A DNA stretch of 64,000 bases from Parelaphostrongylus tenuis (GCA_019055375.1 JAHQIW010000863.1:62001-126000), one strand, 5' to 3'; shown: positions 10,600 through 22,457, counted from the first letter of the stretch. A program made the numbers and translations. The notes: generated by a model not told the origin, from the sequence alone.

Positions 10600-12529
10600 A
10601 TTAGTGGGAGGAAAGAGTTTTTCACAGCTTCTAAAAGCGCACTTCACTGATTGAGTAATGTTCACTGTGACTGTGAACAAGCTCATAATTGTTGTTCTTG
10701 TTCTGATTTTGGCCATAAACATATCTTAAGCTACTGCCTGTGCGTATGTAATAGGCAATCGGAACATGGCATTATTCATGCTGAGGAATTGGCCGATGGG
10801 TAGCATCTGTATGGTTTGATAAATTCGTTTCGTCCACGAACCATTACATCTGCGTTCACCTCGTAAGGAGCAGTAGGTAGTCAAATTTTTCCGTACCAGT
10901 TATTGTTGTTTATGGAAACCAGTCGTATAATTTCAGATTTTGTCGCATTGAATTTTCAAGCCAATCTCATTTGATGGACATTAGCTTTTCTCAAGAGTAT
11001 GAGAAATCATTAGAAAGCTTTGGTTACAGAGCCTCGTCGCCGAATTTCCAAGGCACTTTTTCGCAACGCTGTAGCATCCAGAAAAAAATTTTGTTTCTCA
11101 ACCGTCTTTAACCTTCATTTTACCACGAGTTATAAAACGTTGGAAGCAAGAGAAGCATATCACTTTGTAGAGATTTTTTGTAGTATCGAGATCATGTGTT
11201 CATGTCCTGAGTTTCTGCCGATTCGGTGAAAAAAATCTTCCGTAAAATAACAAAATTTGCCAACGTTTTAACGTACAGTATGTAGATCACCATCGAGCTA
11301 CGCGACAGATCAGGCAGTTACCCTACTAAGAAGTTGTCGCTATGGTTTCGCCTTACATTTTATTCAGCTGTGAACATTTACGGTGACTTTGTGGGGGGGG
11401 GGGGGGGGGGTTATCGATAGTGTGTCATTTTTCACGGCATCAATTGAATTTTGAGGTAGTTTTTGAATGAGCACTAATGTAAGGTTGTAGGCAGAGACTC
11501 AAGCTTTCTAATCACTGCTATCACTCCTATGAAAGTTGCTCTCCAGCAAATGAGAACGTTTTAAAAATTTGCCGCCGAGTAACGTATAAGTACCAAACGT
11601 GTTTTTTGCTTTTGCTTAAAGTTTCAGTAGTCATTCGATAGCTCAATTCGGGAGAGATTCAATGGTTCATTTTCTTTTTCTAATGGCCAGTCTATTGCCT
11701 CATAATAATGGAAGTGATGTTATGTTTTACATGCAAACGATTTTGGAATGCTAAGCTTTTTCCCGTTAATATTTAGTAACCAATCTCTACCACATATCTC
11801 TGTTATTATGGTAACATATGTGATTTTTTTTTTTGAAAGGACTCTTTATTGCTTTGTAGTGAGAGAGAGGGAGATTTTGCACAACGCGACATTGACACTG
11901 ACCCACTGCGCTTTTGCCGATGCATGGATAGGTGTTTGCAAAACAGGCACCAATTACCGTCCTTTTTTCTAGCGCCAAGTTCACGAAACCCTATCTTCTT
12001 TTGACTATCACGGCAGAATAAGAAGTCATTTTCAAAGACTGAGTACGCTAATGAATCGTCAGGATTTTCGCTATGTTATAATTTTTAGAAGTCCAAACGA
12101 AAAGTTTGTCCTGAGGAAAATGCCTCAGTTTGCTCCAAAATTTTATTTTCACTTTGAAAGCGAAGTAAGAGAAGAATCTCGAAATCAAGCGCTTCACTAA
12201 AATTCTCGTGATTCGAGCTATCGAATGAGTGCTAAAACTTCGAACAGTGGAAGAAAGACGTTATTTCTAGGAGCCTAAAACAGAGTGGAAAAGCGCAAAA
12301 GTACCTCTACCGCCTCCTAAAGCGAGGCTCAACGTCGATATTGCACTGCCTCTTGTCGAAAACTCGGTATTCCGGAGATGCGGTGAGCTCACATCACGTC
12401 GTTTTTTTTCTATGTATTTTTATACACATTTCCACATCTCAAAGTTGCTAGGCCAAAAGCTGCTGTCGGCTTTGCGACAACTCAGTGTTTGAGTTATCAA
12501 GCTATTTTGTTACATATCTCCTGATTATT
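10600..12529. other. No gene seen; dispersed repeat traces
   Basis: It contains a run of 18 G at 11393-11410 and repeat-like blocks around 11100-11170 and 11490-11540. Similar wording (GGAAGCAAGAGAAGCATAT; CAAGCTTTCTAATCACTG) recurs near 18960, 19340, 25865 and 53110. No exon could be supported. Confidence 0.4.
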
Positions 12530-13115
12530 ATTTAAGCCACATGTTCATCTGGTCTGTTAAATGGGCTGACTTATAGAGCCCGATACACGTACTCGATCTT
12601 GACAGCCTCATCATTTGGGGGGTTCCCTTTGCTTTCAGCCAATCCTCCCGAGGCGCTTAGTCCTCTATACTTAGAGTAGGCGACGACAAACATTTTACAC
12701 TGTCTGCCTAGTGAAGTTTTCACCGAACAGGCAGTGTTGTACACTCGATTGCCCTTGGCCGATATCGTCAGTAAATTATACCTAACCTTTAGAGCGTTTT
12801 TCTTAAGACTACGATCAAATTTCAGTATACTTCGTAATTATAATTTAAGCAACGTGTCATATGATTTCTTAAATGGGCTGACTTATAGAGCCCGATACAC
12901 GTGTTTCGACGTTGACGGTCTCATCAGTCTTGTGGTTCCCTTCGTCTTTAGCCAGTCCTCTCTGTGAGCACTCAGTACCCTATACCAAGAGAGAGCTCTA
13001 TAAAAGAGCCCACTAGATAATAATCACGAGTTATGTTGAGATTTGAGCGTGGTCTTAAGAGAACACTTAAAACGAAAGGTTTTCTTTTACAAGTTTCAAA
13101 TGTGTCGTAGTCGAA
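12530..13115. mobile_element. Hairpin MITE, copy 2 (copy A)
   Basis: Two related halves each carry GGGCTGACTTATAGAGCCC followed by GATACACGT. They flank GCAGTGTTGTACACTCGATT. CTTAAGACTACGATCAAATT and TTGAGCGTGGTCTTAAGAGA act as inverted terminal motifs. It is present at the same place in copy B (44615-45205), so it inserted before the duplication. Confidence 0.7.
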
Positions 13116-13379
13116 GAATTGATGTGGCTAATGATGAATAAGAAGCAATGTTATGTTTCCGACCCCTTCCTACTTGCCTTCAATCACGCGATGGCGCCAT
13201 GCCCCTGCTGTCGCCAAGACTGCAGGAAGGTTCGCCAGACCAGCGTTCCACGAAATTCACGAAAAAAGACGATATTCTCAAGCAGCACTCGAAACGCTAT
13301 AAAAGAAATGTTCAAAGACCTTTGAAGGCGATGACTGCGAGAAAACAGATCAAATGCGACAAGTACTAAAGTCTATATA

Positions 13380-14975
13380 ATAAACGAAAAATGTGACTAT
13401 AGGTCATACAAATTGAAGGGATTTGTCATCAAATGTCCCTTTATTCATTCATCATCAAATGCTCGTGTTTAAGGTGTCGATATGTTCGTCGCAGATAATC
13501 TCAAAAAAAGAAATTTTGCCAATTTAGCTAAAATCCATTCGTAAGAGAAAAAAGAGGAGTATTTTGTGCGTGACTTTCATATATATTGCTTCAATTATCT
13601 GATGTGGCAATATGCTTTCCCACACTACTCTTGTATAGGTGAATATCACCAAATCACATTCATATTTTAGTTCCTCTTTCGTGTAAATAGTTGAACAGAT
13701 TGATTATGTTGATCGCATCTTCGCAGCTCATCATTACAATCCACATTCTGTCCGGTAATAACCATGATATAAGTCTTATATCTTGTTTTTTGAACTGAGT
13801 AGTAACGTTGCTCAGCACCATAGTATCGATTTACCGGTCCACCTATGAGCAGCTTTATCATGTTGTTTAGGAAGGACTGTTGTTCAAAGCGCTCTCTCCT
13901 GCCTGTTTACCTATGCAGTTGTTATACAGAATCTGCATAATGCCACATTATAACCTTTGTTGCACTATGTTATTCGATAATTGAGGTGTAATGATGTGCC
14001 GTTCTTTTGGCTATGATTTTTTCCTTTGACGAGCGGAGTTGGGACAGCAAGGTGGTGTATCCTAAGTCACGAAGGAAAACTCTTCTTCGTCCAGCAGTCA
14101 CAATGCCGTCAACATTTGATTTAGTTCTACAGATTATGCGGAGGATACTGAATGTTCACCGTCTGGTTTGATAATAGTGTATGTTCATGACTAGGAGAAT
14201 TGAGTGGTGAGTATAAACACGGCCTCAGGCAAGGATTAAACCCGCCTTCTATCAAACCGTAAATGACTTTTTGTTCATTTATGAAGTCATTTTGCTTGCA
14301 CGCGGTTAAAATTGGCAAATTTTTGTTAGTTACAGAATACAAAAAAGCATATTTATTATCCGAAGGAAAAGATTTGTGCACAATGTTGCAATCGTATTTT
14401 ATTGGGGCCAGTAAGTAGCGCAGATTTTCAACCCCCTATTGTTTCAACATACCTATTTTCATCCACACTTTAGGGGTACATATATCATCTTGCAGGACAA
14501 TCATTTCTCAACAGCTGGACACTTTGTAGGATTGATATTATTTTATCACAAGACAAACTATGGTAATTTTCATTCGCTGCATATGCAGCCAGTGCATATT
14601 CTCACTGCAGTATATTATAGGGAAACTGTGTTCTATGGAGCCATGTCTACTGTACAGGACTGTGAGCAAGAGCAGTTGTGAGTAATGACTATAGATAATA
14701 TTTCAAAACTGTTATGTACGTTATTCCTAGTGGTTATTGTCGATCGACGCAAGAAGTGTTAATTGTTGCCCACTGTTGCTTGTGCGAATAACTGCTGAAC
14801 AATGCTTAGCTGTATAAATCACTCGGAATTTCGAGTACAGGGTTCACCACATGACCGGGATAATTGATTGCGTTGAGCACGAAAGGCCCACGGAGCCAGC
14901 CTCTTCTTGCCGATCGCGGCGTGTCTCATCCGTGGTATTGAGTGCTTAGTGACGCCGGCCATTTGGAAGACGATT
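13380..14975. repeat. Near-identical tract shared with copy B
   Basis: Between about 13380 and 14975 the sequence matches 45468-47070 with only roughly ten differences that I could find. Most of these are single-base indels in homopolymer runs. The flanks on both sides show substitutions every 8-12 bases. The tract encloses the exon set at 14013-14791. Introns are as identical as exons, so purifying selection alone cannot explain it. Gene conversion, a recent local transfer, or an assembly effect can. Confidence 0.8.
14013..14791 (+). CDS. Multi-exon gene of unknown family (copy A)
   Basis: Four pieces read well. 14013-14168 is an open segment (IFSFDERSWDSKVVYPK and on to RRILNVHRLV) ending in TGA TAA TAG. 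14330-14410 has acceptor TTTTTGTTAG, donor GTAAGT and frame FIIRRKRFVHNVAIVFYWG. 14474-14677 has acceptor CACTTTAG, donor GTGAGT and frame containing NFHSLHMQPVHILTAVYYRE. 14731-14791 has acceptor ATTCCTAG and ends RSTQEVLIVAHCCLCE before TAA. The last three join in phase through introns of 63 and 53 nt. How the first segment joins is unclear: a short piece at 14181-14206 before a GTGAGT donor would fit the phase, but three stops separate it. The first segment loosely recalls nematode glycosyltransferase-92 C-termini; I do not claim that. Confidence 0.5.
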
Positions 14976-15299
14976 GCTGATTCGATTCATTACACTACGA
15001 AGCTTCAGAACGGATTTTTCGCTGGCAACGCAAATCCAACTTTTCTTTTCGCATTTCTTCCTATGACATAGACAAAATCGGACTCAACCGCATATTTTTT
15101 ATGGCATATAACTTTTTATGAGAGATTAACATAGAAGTGGATGCACTTAGTTGTGAAGAACATGTGCGCTGGTCCCGTTATTACCCATGGATCTACACTT
15201 TATAAAATAACTGAGCGTTTCTCTCTATAATTACGTCTATGGAAAAATCTTCAATGCCAATCCACATCAAAAAGTAATACCAAGATGAACTGGAGTGAA

Positions 15300-15372
15300 C
15301 CGCCGTGGGGTGAATCGAACTAGGAACCTACTTCCCGATGACTTGCATAATTAGTTAATCAACGCTCGTCGC
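15300..15372 (-). tRNA. Weak tRNA-like fossil
   Basis: The minus strand shows a B-box-like AGTTCGATTCA and a distant A-box-like segment within tRNA length. The T stem is incomplete. Copy B has the counterpart at about 47407-47482, so the fossil predates the duplication. It could be an old SINE head. Confidence 0.25.
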
Positions 15373-16410
15373 CACAGGACGCAGTGGGGCTAGTGTCATG
15401 GGCCTGTCGTACCCAAGGTGTCAAAAATATTAGGTAAGAACGAGAATTTTTTCTAAGCATTTGACAAGTGAATGAGTGCCACATTTTTCCCGCTTACTCA
15501 GCCACGTGCTGAAATCTAGATGTTTTCCTGAGTTTCACTAAACTAGCGCTCTCGTCCGCCTTTATATCTAATAAAATGGGTGGATAATCTTACCTAGGAT
15601 TCTTATTATAGAATGTACTCTAACAAAGAGCGTGATAATTTGAGAGGCATAATCTGCGCAACCTTATTCTACCATGGAAATTTTTTTTAACTGACCATCT
15701 GACGTCGACGTAATTAATCGCTATTCTGTCTTAATGAGCAGCTTATATTATATAATATAAAATCTTTATTGCAATCAACGTTTCTAGCCGCTGCGCTCTT
15801 AAGAGTTGCAGCGAAGTTAATGCATTGAAGAGGTGCTCCACTGCATTAAAGACGAATCTAATCGTCATCGAGGATCAGCATATCAAGAAGGAACGAATGT
15901 CAAAACTCAACGCACAGCGGCTCTCAAGAAGTCGAGGGAGCCGATTAAATAAATACAATGAATATTCTGAGCAACCTTATGACTTAATGTGATTTGTTCA
16001 TGAGCGTGTGATGTGATATACTTGGACATTGTTACTAAAATTTGTATGAGCAAACTGGAAACCAGGGGTCAGCATGGATTCCGTGGTCAACTAACTATAT
16101 GGAAAACTTACATGCGGTGGGTAACCTCATCAGTCAAGATAATTTCTTGGCCTAAACCCCAGACATGTGTTACCGTACGGTTCAATCTGAAGTCACTTGT
16201 CATTTCCAATTATTCATAAACCTTCTTTCCTTTAGTAGGCTTAGCTAAAACTTCCGAAGAATAGTCTTCATGGATTGTATAGACGTTTTCAACTGAACTG
16301 GGAGTATAATTATTGTGGTGATGATATTCTAGAACATGGAATGATGCTGTAATCATGTGCCTGTAGTCTGCAAGCTTGCAATATCAGCTGTTTCATCGAT
16401 CATTTTTGGT

Positions 16411-16466
16411 CTTATCACATCATCATCATCATCATCATCATTCATCATCATCATCATCATCATCAT

Positions 16467-16514
<48 letters not shown>

Positions 16515-16556
16515 TCATCATCATCATCTATCATCATCATCATCATCATCATCGAT
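16411..16556. repeat. (ATC/TCA)n trinucleotide microsatellite
   Basis: About 45 ATC units with a few phase slips. It lies in a segment absent from copy B, so it expanded or arrived in A, or was lost from B, after duplication. Confidence 0.95.
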
Positions 16557-17125
16557 TTTCATCAGTGGATCGTCGAGTCTTCTTGAGGAAGTGCTTAATT
16601 TACGCCGTTAGTTGACCATGGCACATGTGGACAATGAACAACGTCCAGTGGTCGAACGGTTGTAGGAATAATGGTGTAGTGACACGATCGTGAAGCCAAT
16701 GGATCTAAGTACAGTTGAACGTGATGTAATCGTATTCATGGGAATATTTAACCTTTTCTTCAGCTTTGAATCTAAAATGAGGCAGGTATGAAAGCCGTAT
16801 TTATTAAAAGTTTTAGTGATAGTTCTATTTACATGTAAGTTCAATCAGTATCGATTTTGAATATATTTAGCCTTGTAAAATGCGCATAAACTCGATGAAA
16901 ATTTGGAGAATATGCTCGAAATGTTGCTCTATGGTGTTCTCGAGAGTAAACACTAATCACTTGCTAATATACCCCTTTTTTCTCACTTTTCCCTGCTGAA
17001 AGTAATTTAGTGAGACACGCTCACTTAATCACTATATTGACTTTCAAAGATGTGTGATTGACATTTAGAATAAATTCGCTATCACCCAGCATAACGTTAG
17101 TGGGACGAAGTGTTATGTCAATTAG

Positions 17126-17265
17126 TAAGTGAGAAGCTCAGTTCGGAGCAGCTACATGAAAGGGCACGCACAATCAAACAGTTTGAGGCAGAATTACGAT
17201 TAGAGGAGGCGAAGCTGACGATGCTAAAGCAACTAAAGGCTAGCCAAATGTATGCTAATGAGAAA
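17126..17265 (+). CDS. Exon resembling the CR1 domain of p66/GATAD2 (NuRD subunit)
   Basis: The exon runs from acceptor TGTCAATTAG to a strong GTAAGT donor at 17266 and is open in one frame. It encodes a charged helix containing ELRLEEAKLTMLKQL and LKASQMYANEK. This closely matches the CR1 helix of vertebrate and fly p66/GATAD2 (pattern ELRLEEAKLVLLKKLRQSQ), the coiled-coil segment that pairs with MBD2/3 in the NuRD chromatin-remodelling complex; C. elegans dcp-66 is the relative. No GATA-type zinc-finger exon was found downstream in the window. In copy B this segment is missing and an RTE element occupies the site. It could be one exon of a long-intron gene or an isolated remnant. Confidence 0.55.
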
Positions 17266-18250
17266 GTAAGTAGCTCTAGTTTATCACAAAGCTCTTTGAG
17301 TGCTCGAATGGCTAACTGAATTTTTTCACCTTCATGAATCCAAAAGCTCACCTCCTCATCTACCGTTAGACAATATCTGCGGTCGAGCTTTTTGTAGCAC
17401 CGCCGCCTAATAAGAGTGATTCGACTCCTGCCCAACGGGAGGAGTGAACCATTTCTCAATCTCTTCTTTGTTGTCTTTTTCCTTGGACTGTGATTTTTTT
17501 TCTGCTTCATATTTTCTACTTACGCAAGACAAAGTAAGATGAAGCTTCAGCTTTACAGTAGATGTGATGTAGTAATGTCGCAGCTCTATGAATTTAGCCA
17601 CAGTAGGGATAAAGTTGTCTAAAGAGTCTGCAAATTTTTCTCTGTAAATGTTACATAATACTTTCAGATGGAGTTTCTTTTGTAATGAAGAAGAACAGAT
17701 ATGTAAGGTGTTTTTGTAATAAAGACATTTCTGACGAAATATCCACAAACATTTTTACTGATAGCTTGTGTGTTTTTGATGTAAAGAGAAGATAACTGGA
17801 CCTAATTAAAAGCATCTGAAAAATAGCGCCTTCATTGAAAGATGGTAAGGCTAACACGACTGCAGTTTTGTGAATTATTTTCCGATTTACAGAAAGCAAA
17901 ACCATTTATTTCATTGGCGCTATGATGAAAATCTTGCTTGTCTGCGTCGAAACGATAACCTCAATTTCCATCTACTTGAATCAGCGGCATTTTCATTGTA
18001 CCATAGAGTTTCTTTCGTTACAAATTTCACGTGATTGCACACGACAAGCGACTACAACCCTAATGGAGCCTACCAAAGGATTTCTCGACACCAAAGTCAC
18101 CTTAAAAGCACCTGCATGACTGAGCGTAGAAGATGCACTAAAAGGAGCTACTTTCGGTATAAGGATCGGTTAGTGACACGCGGAATGGGGCGGAGGGGGG
18201 AAGGGGGGAGGAGGCGTTACTGTGTTAATAGCTTATGCGGACCTTGTTCA
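17266..18250. other. Remainder of A-only segment and right flank
   Basis: To about 18004 this sequence has no counterpart in copy B. A possible further exon begins after TTTTTGTAG near 17397 (PPPNKSDSTPAQREE in one phase), but the phase does not join the CR1 exon cleanly. The minus-strand frames at 17118-17905 are mostly the antisense of the CR1 exon or low complexity. Confidence 0.35.
18183..18215 (+). repeat. G-rich tract (possible G-quadruplex)
   Basis: The run GGGGCGGAGGGGGGAAGGGG continues into GGGAGGAGG. It is kept, with small length changes, at 52023-52050 in copy B, in both cases just upstream of a TA microsatellite. Confidence 0.7.
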
Positions 18251-18257
18251 AGGAAAA

Positions 18258-18352
18258 AATCTATATACATATATAACGTACATATACATGCAAAGATGTA
18301 CGCATATATATACATATATATGCACATATATATTATATACACATATACAGTA
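18258..18352. repeat. TA/CA-rich microsatellite
   Basis: Irregular ATATAC words. The counterpart in copy B lies at 52095-52205, so the locus predates the duplication but has changed in length. Confidence 0.9.
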
Positions 18353-18359
18353 GATGAAT

Positions 18360-20917
18360 AGACATATTTCATACCTTTCTGTTTTAAGTATATCTTAAGC
18401 CCACGTCCAAAATTCGTAATAAACGAGGACAAATAAAGAAACGACCCTTTTGCTGATCAAAAATTTTATAAGAGCGTTGGCGACAAGGTAAGCACTCTCA
18501 GGTTTTTCTTCTGGTAGCGATATTCGTTTGTCGCAATCTTCACGTGCTTGTAGGCATACTATTCACCAAGGCAGTTATAAACTTGAGCAAATGTTGTGTT
18601 TACAATGTTGTGAAGAAACGGCAGTTCATAGGCCGAAACAGCGCATCAGCTCACCTATACGTGCAGCCTTTGGTGCGTTTATTTCAGCATACTGATCATT
18701 CAATACTAGCCCTCTTGCTACTAACAATCTCAGTTGTTTTTGTTTCTTTCCACTTATTCGGAGACAAAGAATACTTGACATTCATTTGCTGTACAAGAAT
18801 TTTGCATAACATTTTTAGTAATCATTCAGAAACATAAATCTCTGGCTGCAGCGCTACATGGCAACTTCCAGAAAAACCCGTTTGCAGCAGTGTACCATAC
18901 AAAATAAAGTTATGTTTCGCATCCGCGGAGCACCTTCATTTTTATCACGCGTACAATTCTCAGGAAGCACGAAAAAGCAAATGAAGGTGTAGAGAAAATC
19001 TCGCAGTATCTGTGTCAAATGTCTAATCCGGTGTTTCCTCTTAAAAAATAATATATTTCGATCGCTTTGCCTCCCAACCCCGTAGGTTAGCTGGTGAACA
19101 GGCTCACCTAATTTCTTCCACCTATAGCACTATTATGGAAGCTTTTCCAAAAAAAAAGCATTTTCTTGAGTTCTTCAGGAGTTGTGATAGCGAAAGAGTA
19201 CTAGCAGACAAGGAAGAAGTTTTGTCTAGAAAAATATAGGCGAAATAAAAACAAAACGCGTGATGCATGTGGAAGGTAAATTTTTCTGGATGTTGCAGCG
19301 CTACCAAAAGGTTTTTTCAGAAGCGGTTACTTAGAGCGCTAAATAGAGATTTAAGCTTTCGAATGATTGCAAGTACTCCTATGAATTTTGGTCCTTGTTC
19401 ACCGAATAAGGGTCGAATGTCAATTTGTCCGTGGATAGCCAAGAAGAACCTTTTTTTTTGTATCTAGAACACGTAGCTTATTTGACACCTATCTAAATCT
19501 CAAACGTTACGCCAAGTTTCTTTTGAGAAGCGCGCAAACGGAAGACCAAAGTTTCACAAAACCCGTTAACATGTTCATTTCTTAGGGTACATGGTGAGGC
19601 ATTTCCCACTTCCTCCGAGGTTAGCTCTCTGTGCAGAAAATCGTACGCATCACACGCAATCTCAAAGATAATCCAAAATAATTGCCTGATATTTTTGCAA
19701 GCAATTTTGATGGTATATGGCTTGCTGAATGCTCGCTTTCTTCTTTTTAACCGCTTATGTCCGTTCTATTATCCGTAGTTCGTGCCTCAAACGTGGATAA
19801 CTAAGCCTTTATATACAATGATATGACATAACGATGTAATGAAGGTACCTACAAATTAGATAAACAATAAGAGATTAGTAGTTAGAGGTACTAGAAATAA
19901 ACAATCACATGAGTGATTTAAAAGATATCCGAATTGTTCCTGTGAGACATAATAGGAAGCAGGCTTCTCAGCTAAACACGTGAAGTACGGTAGACAAAAC
20001 AAGACTTTTGAGGCATAAATCAACCTACTAGTTTTATAAACAACTAGTGCTTAGTAGTTGGAAGTATTAGAGGTGAATATTCACATGAGCGAAGAGAAAG
20101 AAGTTTCTGAATTGTATCTGCAAAGTAGAATAGGAAGCAAGTTCATTAATAACATACGTGAAGTACGATGGGCAAAAGGTAGCTTTCGAAACATGGGCTC
20201 AATTCTGTGAACAATTGGTGGTACGACCCGACGTGCGTGTACAGGATAGAAACCATATTGGATACCAGAGGAACAGGTCAGGGCACATAAGAGTTTAGAA
20301 TCACTGTGACAGGTAGAGGACTTTGTAGAGTTGCCTACTGACAGAACTTAGCATTGTCGGCGGAGGCGGCCGCCTAGCCAACGCGCCTGAACAGCTAATG
20401 CCTGTTACTTGCTTTGTGAAGGCGGATCACCGGGTCACTGAGCAACGCTATTTAGCTGACATTTGGGTGCTCCTAGCAATTTTCGGGAATGCGACGGATG
20501 CAGGTCGATAAACATGTCCAGAACGTCGCCTTCCAATTTCTTCAGGCAATATCCTCGCTATAAGCCAATACGTTTCGCTGAATAACAAGATTAATGCAAA
20601 TATTTGATAGTTATAATAAATATTGTTTTTTTATTTATGATGTAGTCGACTCAAGTAGTATGTTAGCTCTACAAAAGCATGCCAATGAAATGATCATAGA
20701 TGGAGACGAAAACAGCAGTTGTTTGGAGAATAGCTGCTATGGATAGTCTCAATCGCATTAATCGCGCGAATGCATAAATAAAAAAACCGCAAAGAAAGTT
20801 GGAGGCGACTGTGAAACTCATAAATGACTGATAAGAGCTTCTAAAGAGGAAGTATACGCACAGGTTTTTTCAAAACTTCTTTCTGTAATACTTTGAAATT
20901 CCAAAGAAAATTTATGT
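18360..20917. other. Copy A sequence, no confident gene
   Basis: A short A-only piece near 18610-18700 includes a possible minus-strand mini-exon at 18655-18691 (YAEINAPKAARI, donor GTGAGC). The copy B region instead gives a longer open frame at 52304-52729. The two copies share no single frame across this stretch, so I do not call a gene. Confidence 0.35.
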
Positions 20918-21045
20918 AATTATACATATATAGGTGTGAATACGCATATCGGTACATACATACAAATATATATACATGAATATTCATATGCATATGTATA
21001 TGTATACGTAATATCCCATGTAAATGTACATGTGCACATATAATT
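20918..21045. repeat. TA/CA-rich microsatellite
   Basis: ATATACAT-type repeat, equivalent to 54915-55050 in copy B. Confidence 0.9.
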
Positions 21046-21858
21046 TGAGTAGTCCATTATTTCTTTCGCATATCAACACGTTTGTTGTTTCAGTTCTTAT
21101 TTGTTAGAAGAAACCATTCAATAAACAATATGATCATTATCATGAACAATGATATGCAATCATTTGTTAGGCAAAGATGGTTGACTTCCTCCCAGTAAGA
21201 ACGAGGCTGGCGATCGATGAATTCAGTAAAGCGACTTTTGGCCTGGTTGTTGTCTTTAGATTTTTCTCTCTCAGATGCTGCTTCAGGGTACGGAGAACAT
21301 AATATCGCGATGGAACAACTATATATTATGCAGTTATACGGTAGATACGGCATTGCGGTCCAGCACTGTTTGGCGAAAATGTGGTGAGTCGGCTTCGCAA
21401 TGTGAGGTCGAGCGCAATCGTAGAGAAGGGCAACACTTCTTTTTGGACGCTTCTCTCACAATTTTGCAACCAACTTGCGAAACTGTTTCTCATAGACGCC
21501 GGCAGTGATCGCCTGTTTGCTGTCGAGCGATTCACAAAACAACATGATCTTCAATTCCAGAAAATCAAGTGCACAATTATCCAATTATAGCACTTGGGGT
21601 TTGGTTTAACTGTCATATCTTCACGGCAAGGAATCCAGTAGCCGGTGCGGGTGTTATTCTTCTAGTAGACCTAGGACTCTTCTAGTAATGATCAACTTGG
21701 AAAAGTCCTGCGAGCATGGTCGCAGCAGAAGACTCTCTCAGATGGTCACCCGCATTGCGCGTTCATAGTCGCCAATAAGTCAACTCAATTCATTTAGATG
21801 TGAACGATGATTAGAACATTCTTCTACACAACACACAGCCTTTTGGCAATAGCTCGAT

Positions 21859-22147
21859 TCAAAATAGAAAAAACTGTTGAGAGAGCAATGATGGATCAAT
21901 AGTGAACTGAGGCGAGGTGGTCCGAGTAATGTCAGACGACCGTTCGGATGACGCCCGGCGATCGAACTGCCTGTTGAGGTTGGTGGCAGCTGGGTGCCGC
22001 CCTCGCCACTTAGACCAATTCTGCCTAAGGTCCTCGAACCTCTGCGGTACCACTTGCTCTCTAGAGTCTGGACCATCTGCTTTGCTTAAATTATCATGTA
22101 ATTCCCAAAGTGATAGCAAAATTCCCTTGAGAGGTTTGCTACAAAAG
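21859..22147 (-). CDS. Candidate terminal exon, basic Arg-rich protein, missing from copy B
   Basis: The minus strand has a near-ideal acceptor (TTTTATTCAG, ending at 22148) followed by 95 open codons to a TGA at 21859-21861. The peptide includes LLSLWELHDNLSKADGPDSR, RFEDLRQNWSKWRGRHP and RTTSPQFTIDPSLLSQQ. It is clearly richer in G+C than its surroundings, which supports coding. Copy B lacks 21871-22147, nearly the whole exon from its first base, while keeping the flanking acceptor sequence. I do not recognise the family. An upstream exon-like piece lies at 22351-22457. Confidence 0.5.
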
Positions 22148-22174
22148 CTGAATAAAACAATAGTGCGAAAGATA

Positions 22175-22335
22175 TGGATATATACATGTATATGTACACA
22201 TATATGTGCATGCGCACTGATACATACATATATATGTGCATATGCATACATATTTGTGTGCATATGTATTTATGTATGTGCAAATATACACGTATATATG
22301 CATATATTTGCATATTTGTATATACATATATATCT
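22175..22335. repeat. TA/CA-rich microsatellite
   Basis: ATATGTGCATAC words, equivalent to about 56590-56760 in copy B. It lies between the two minus-strand exon candidates of copy A. Confidence 0.9.
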
Positions 22336-22350
22336 AGACGTGCGTAGCAA

Positions 22351-22457
22351 AGTGCCTAATTTTGTCGTCCATTATAGAAACATAAAAAAAGCTGAAAGGT
22401 GCGAAACACTGTCGGTGCTTCTCCCTCATTCTGCAGCTTCTTCGATGTTGCGCTTCT
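22351..22457 (-). CDS. Candidate exon fragment missing from copy B
   Basis: After the minus-strand acceptor GCTTTCTTCAG the frame reads SATSKKLQNEGEAPTVFRTF before a stop. Copy B lacks just this interval; its boundary falls within a base or two of the acceptor. No good donor is visible, so the right-hand limit is uncertain. Confidence 0.3.

Larger units (their letters stand above)
14976..16996. other. Copy A sequence without supported gene; ATC repeat inside
   Basis: It holds a tRNA-like fossil (15300-15372), a segment missing from copy B (about 16205-16812) and, inside that, the ATC repeat. The frames predicting poly-Ser and poly-His across 16411-16560 come from the repeat. Confidence 0.5.

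Noticed and set aside
16357..16615. Poly-Ser and poly-His proteins
   Set aside because: Both are translations of the ATC/TCA microsatellite in different frames.
17118..17510. 130-residue minus-strand frame
   Set aside because: It is the antisense shadow of the p66-like exon plus A/T-rich sequence.
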